From assembly GCA_902599955.1 (NCBI GenBank), contig CACKHK010000011.1:1-39334 (forward strand): DNA of 39,334 nucleotides, written 5' to 3'. The position numbers and the translations under genes are program-made. How positions within the stretch are numbered: position 1 is the stretch's first letter; each line of letters opens with the position of its first letter. The notes under the pieces are model-generated. The model was not told the origin of the DNA, did not search any database, and saw nothing but the letters and a program-made list of their open reading frames with translations. This DNA comes from an uncultured Pelagibacteraceae bacterium. GTDB taxonomy: Bacteria > Pseudomonadota > Alphaproteobacteria > Pelagibacterales > Pelagibacteraceae. This document shows, one piece after another, positions 38,402 through 39,334 of this stretch.

Positions 38402-39321
38402 TGAAAAAGATATTAACTTTAGCTGGTGGATATTCAAATGAAAGAGAGATTAGTTTAGTAACAGCAAAAAGCGTTATTAAGGAATTAAAAAAAGATAGAA
38501 AATATAATATTTTATTAATTGAACCTGATGGAAATTTTGTAAAAAAATTAAGAAAATTCAAACCAGATTTGGTTTTAAATCTTTTACATGGCAGATATGG
38601 AGAGGATGGCTATATTCAAACGATTCTTGAATCTGAAAGAATAAAATATACTCATTCAGGTGTACTTTCTTCATCGCTTGCAATTGATAAAGAAATATCA
38701 AAAAAAATATTCATTAAAAATAAAATTCTGACACCCGCATATATTAAATTTATTTTTAAAAATAATATCAATCTTAAAAATATAACAAAAAAAGTTGATC
38801 AAAAATTGAAATTTCCGGTAGTTTTAAAGCCAATTAATGAAGGCTCTAGTGTAGGAGTATATATCACTAATAAAAATAATTTTATTTCTAACTTATATAA
38901 ATTAGAAAAATTTAAAGAAATTTTAATTGAAAAATATATTCCTGGAAGAGAAATTCAGGCAGCAATTTTAGGTAATAAAAAACTTGGAATTATAGAGTTA
39001 AAACCAAAAAGAAAATTTTACGACTATAAAGCAAAGTATAATGCAAGTGCTAAAACAGAACATATTATTCCAGTTAATATAAGTAATGAAAAATTTAAGA
39101 AAGTTAACTCTATAGCTTTGAAAGCACATAAACTATTAAAATGTAGAGGTGTATCCAGGTCTGATTTTAGATTTTATAATAACAAATTTTATTTATTGGA
39201 ACTAAATACTCAACCTGGAATGACTTCACTCTCTTTGGTGCCAGAAATTGCAAATCACCAAAAAATTAGTTTTAAAAAACTTATAGAGGAAATAATGAAA
39301 GATGCTTCAATCAATAAGTAA
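38401..39321 (+). CDS. ddl: D-alanine:D-alanine ligase
   Basis: ATP-grasp enzyme that makes the D-Ala-D-Ala used by the MurF half of the fused ligase. 306 aa from GTG 38401, which shares its G with the murB TAG. Motifs: GGYSNEREISLVTAKSV (9-25) with the catalytic Glu near 14, LLHGRYGEDGYIQTILE near 62-78, VLKPINEGSSVGVYI near 140-154, GREIQAAILG near 182-191, SRSDFRFYNNKFYLLELNTQPGMT near 250-273. Slightly short but complete. Its 3' end overlaps the next start by 20 nt. Confidence 0.95.
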   Translation: MKKILTLAGGYSNEREISLVTAKSVIKELKKDRKYNILLIEPDGNFVKKLRKFKPDLVLNLLHGRYGEDGYIQTILESERIKYTHSGVLSSSLAIDKEISKKIFIKNKILTPAYIKFIFKNNINLKNITKKVDQKLKFPVVLKPINEGSSVGVYITNKNNFISNLYKLEKFKEILIEKYIPGREIQAAILGNKKLGIIELKPKRKFYDYKAKYNASAKTEHIIPVNISNEKFKKVNSIALKAHKLLKCRGVSRSDFRFYNNKFYLLELNTQPGMTSLSLVPEIANHQKISFKKLIEEIMKDASINK

Positions 39322-39334
39322 ATATAGATTATAT
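39302..39334 (+). CDS. Start of next dcw gene, probably ftsQ (partial)
   Basis: An ATG at 39302 inside the last codons of ddl opens a different frame that reaches the window edge after 11 codons, beginning MLQSISKYRLY. In dcw clusters ddl is normally followed by ftsQ, whose product starts with a short cytosolic tail before a membrane span. Only position supports this; the visible peptide is too short for recognition. Confidence 0.4.
   Translation, partial: MLQSISKYRLY

Overview
The window looks like a streamlined, very A+T-rich alphaproteobacterial chromosome, most likely Pelagibacterales (SAR11) or a close relative. This rests on strong A/T codon bias with long poly-A runs, almost no intergenic space (many 1-23 nt overlaps, and convergent genes that share stop regions), alphaproteobacterial versions of FtsZ, AatA-type aminotransferase, ELM1 and MlaA/MlaC, and class A RNase P RNA next to the division cluster. 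No mobile element, rRNA, CRISPR array or prophage was seen.

Layout. (1) 1-4663, minus strand: a tight operon uvrB - pteridine-reductase-like SDR (folM type) - folB - uvrC (uvrC runs off the left edge), so nucleotide-excision repair genes enclose two pterin/folate genes. (2) 4700-10623: mixed-strand housekeeping and accessory genes: aspartate aminotransferase, an extended SDR, a PsiE-like membrane protein, thioredoxin reductase, an ELM1-family protein coupled to a 2-oxoglutarate/Fe(II) oxygenase-like protein, and the proteasome-related hydrolase Anbu. (3) 10729-12174: a circularly permuted ATP-grasp protein, divergent from Anbu and separated from it by a 105-nt spacer carrying a 9-bp inverted repeat. 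(4) 12171-20828: carAB on minus; then yqeY, dnaG and rpoD on plus. (5) 20829-21037: two tRNA genes. The first, tRNA-Val(GAC), has perfect stems but an abnormal D-loop and T-loop. (6) 21039-23230: mlaA-mlaC (minus) and an AmpD-like amidase (plus). (7) 23268-23631: rnpB. (8) 23739-39334: the division and cell wall (dcw) cluster mraZ-ftsZ-rsmH-ftsL-ftsI-murEF-mraY-murD-ftsW-murG-murC-murB-ddl, with the probable start of ftsQ at the right edge.

The dcw block makes lipid II from UDP-MurNAc to the flippable precursor and builds the divisome. It is preceded by a recognisable promoter with three CCCA (TGGG on the other strand) boxes at exact 10-nt spacing, the pattern of MraZ operator sites. Notable departures are ftsZ placed second in the cluster, an in-frame murE-murF fusion whose linker contains an A11 tract, and a DnaG primase that has lost three of the four usual zinc ligands.

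The best candidates for something not routinely described are the atypical tRNA-Val, the two-gene divergent Anbu/ATP-grasp locus with its palindrome, and the slippage-prone MurE/MurF junction.
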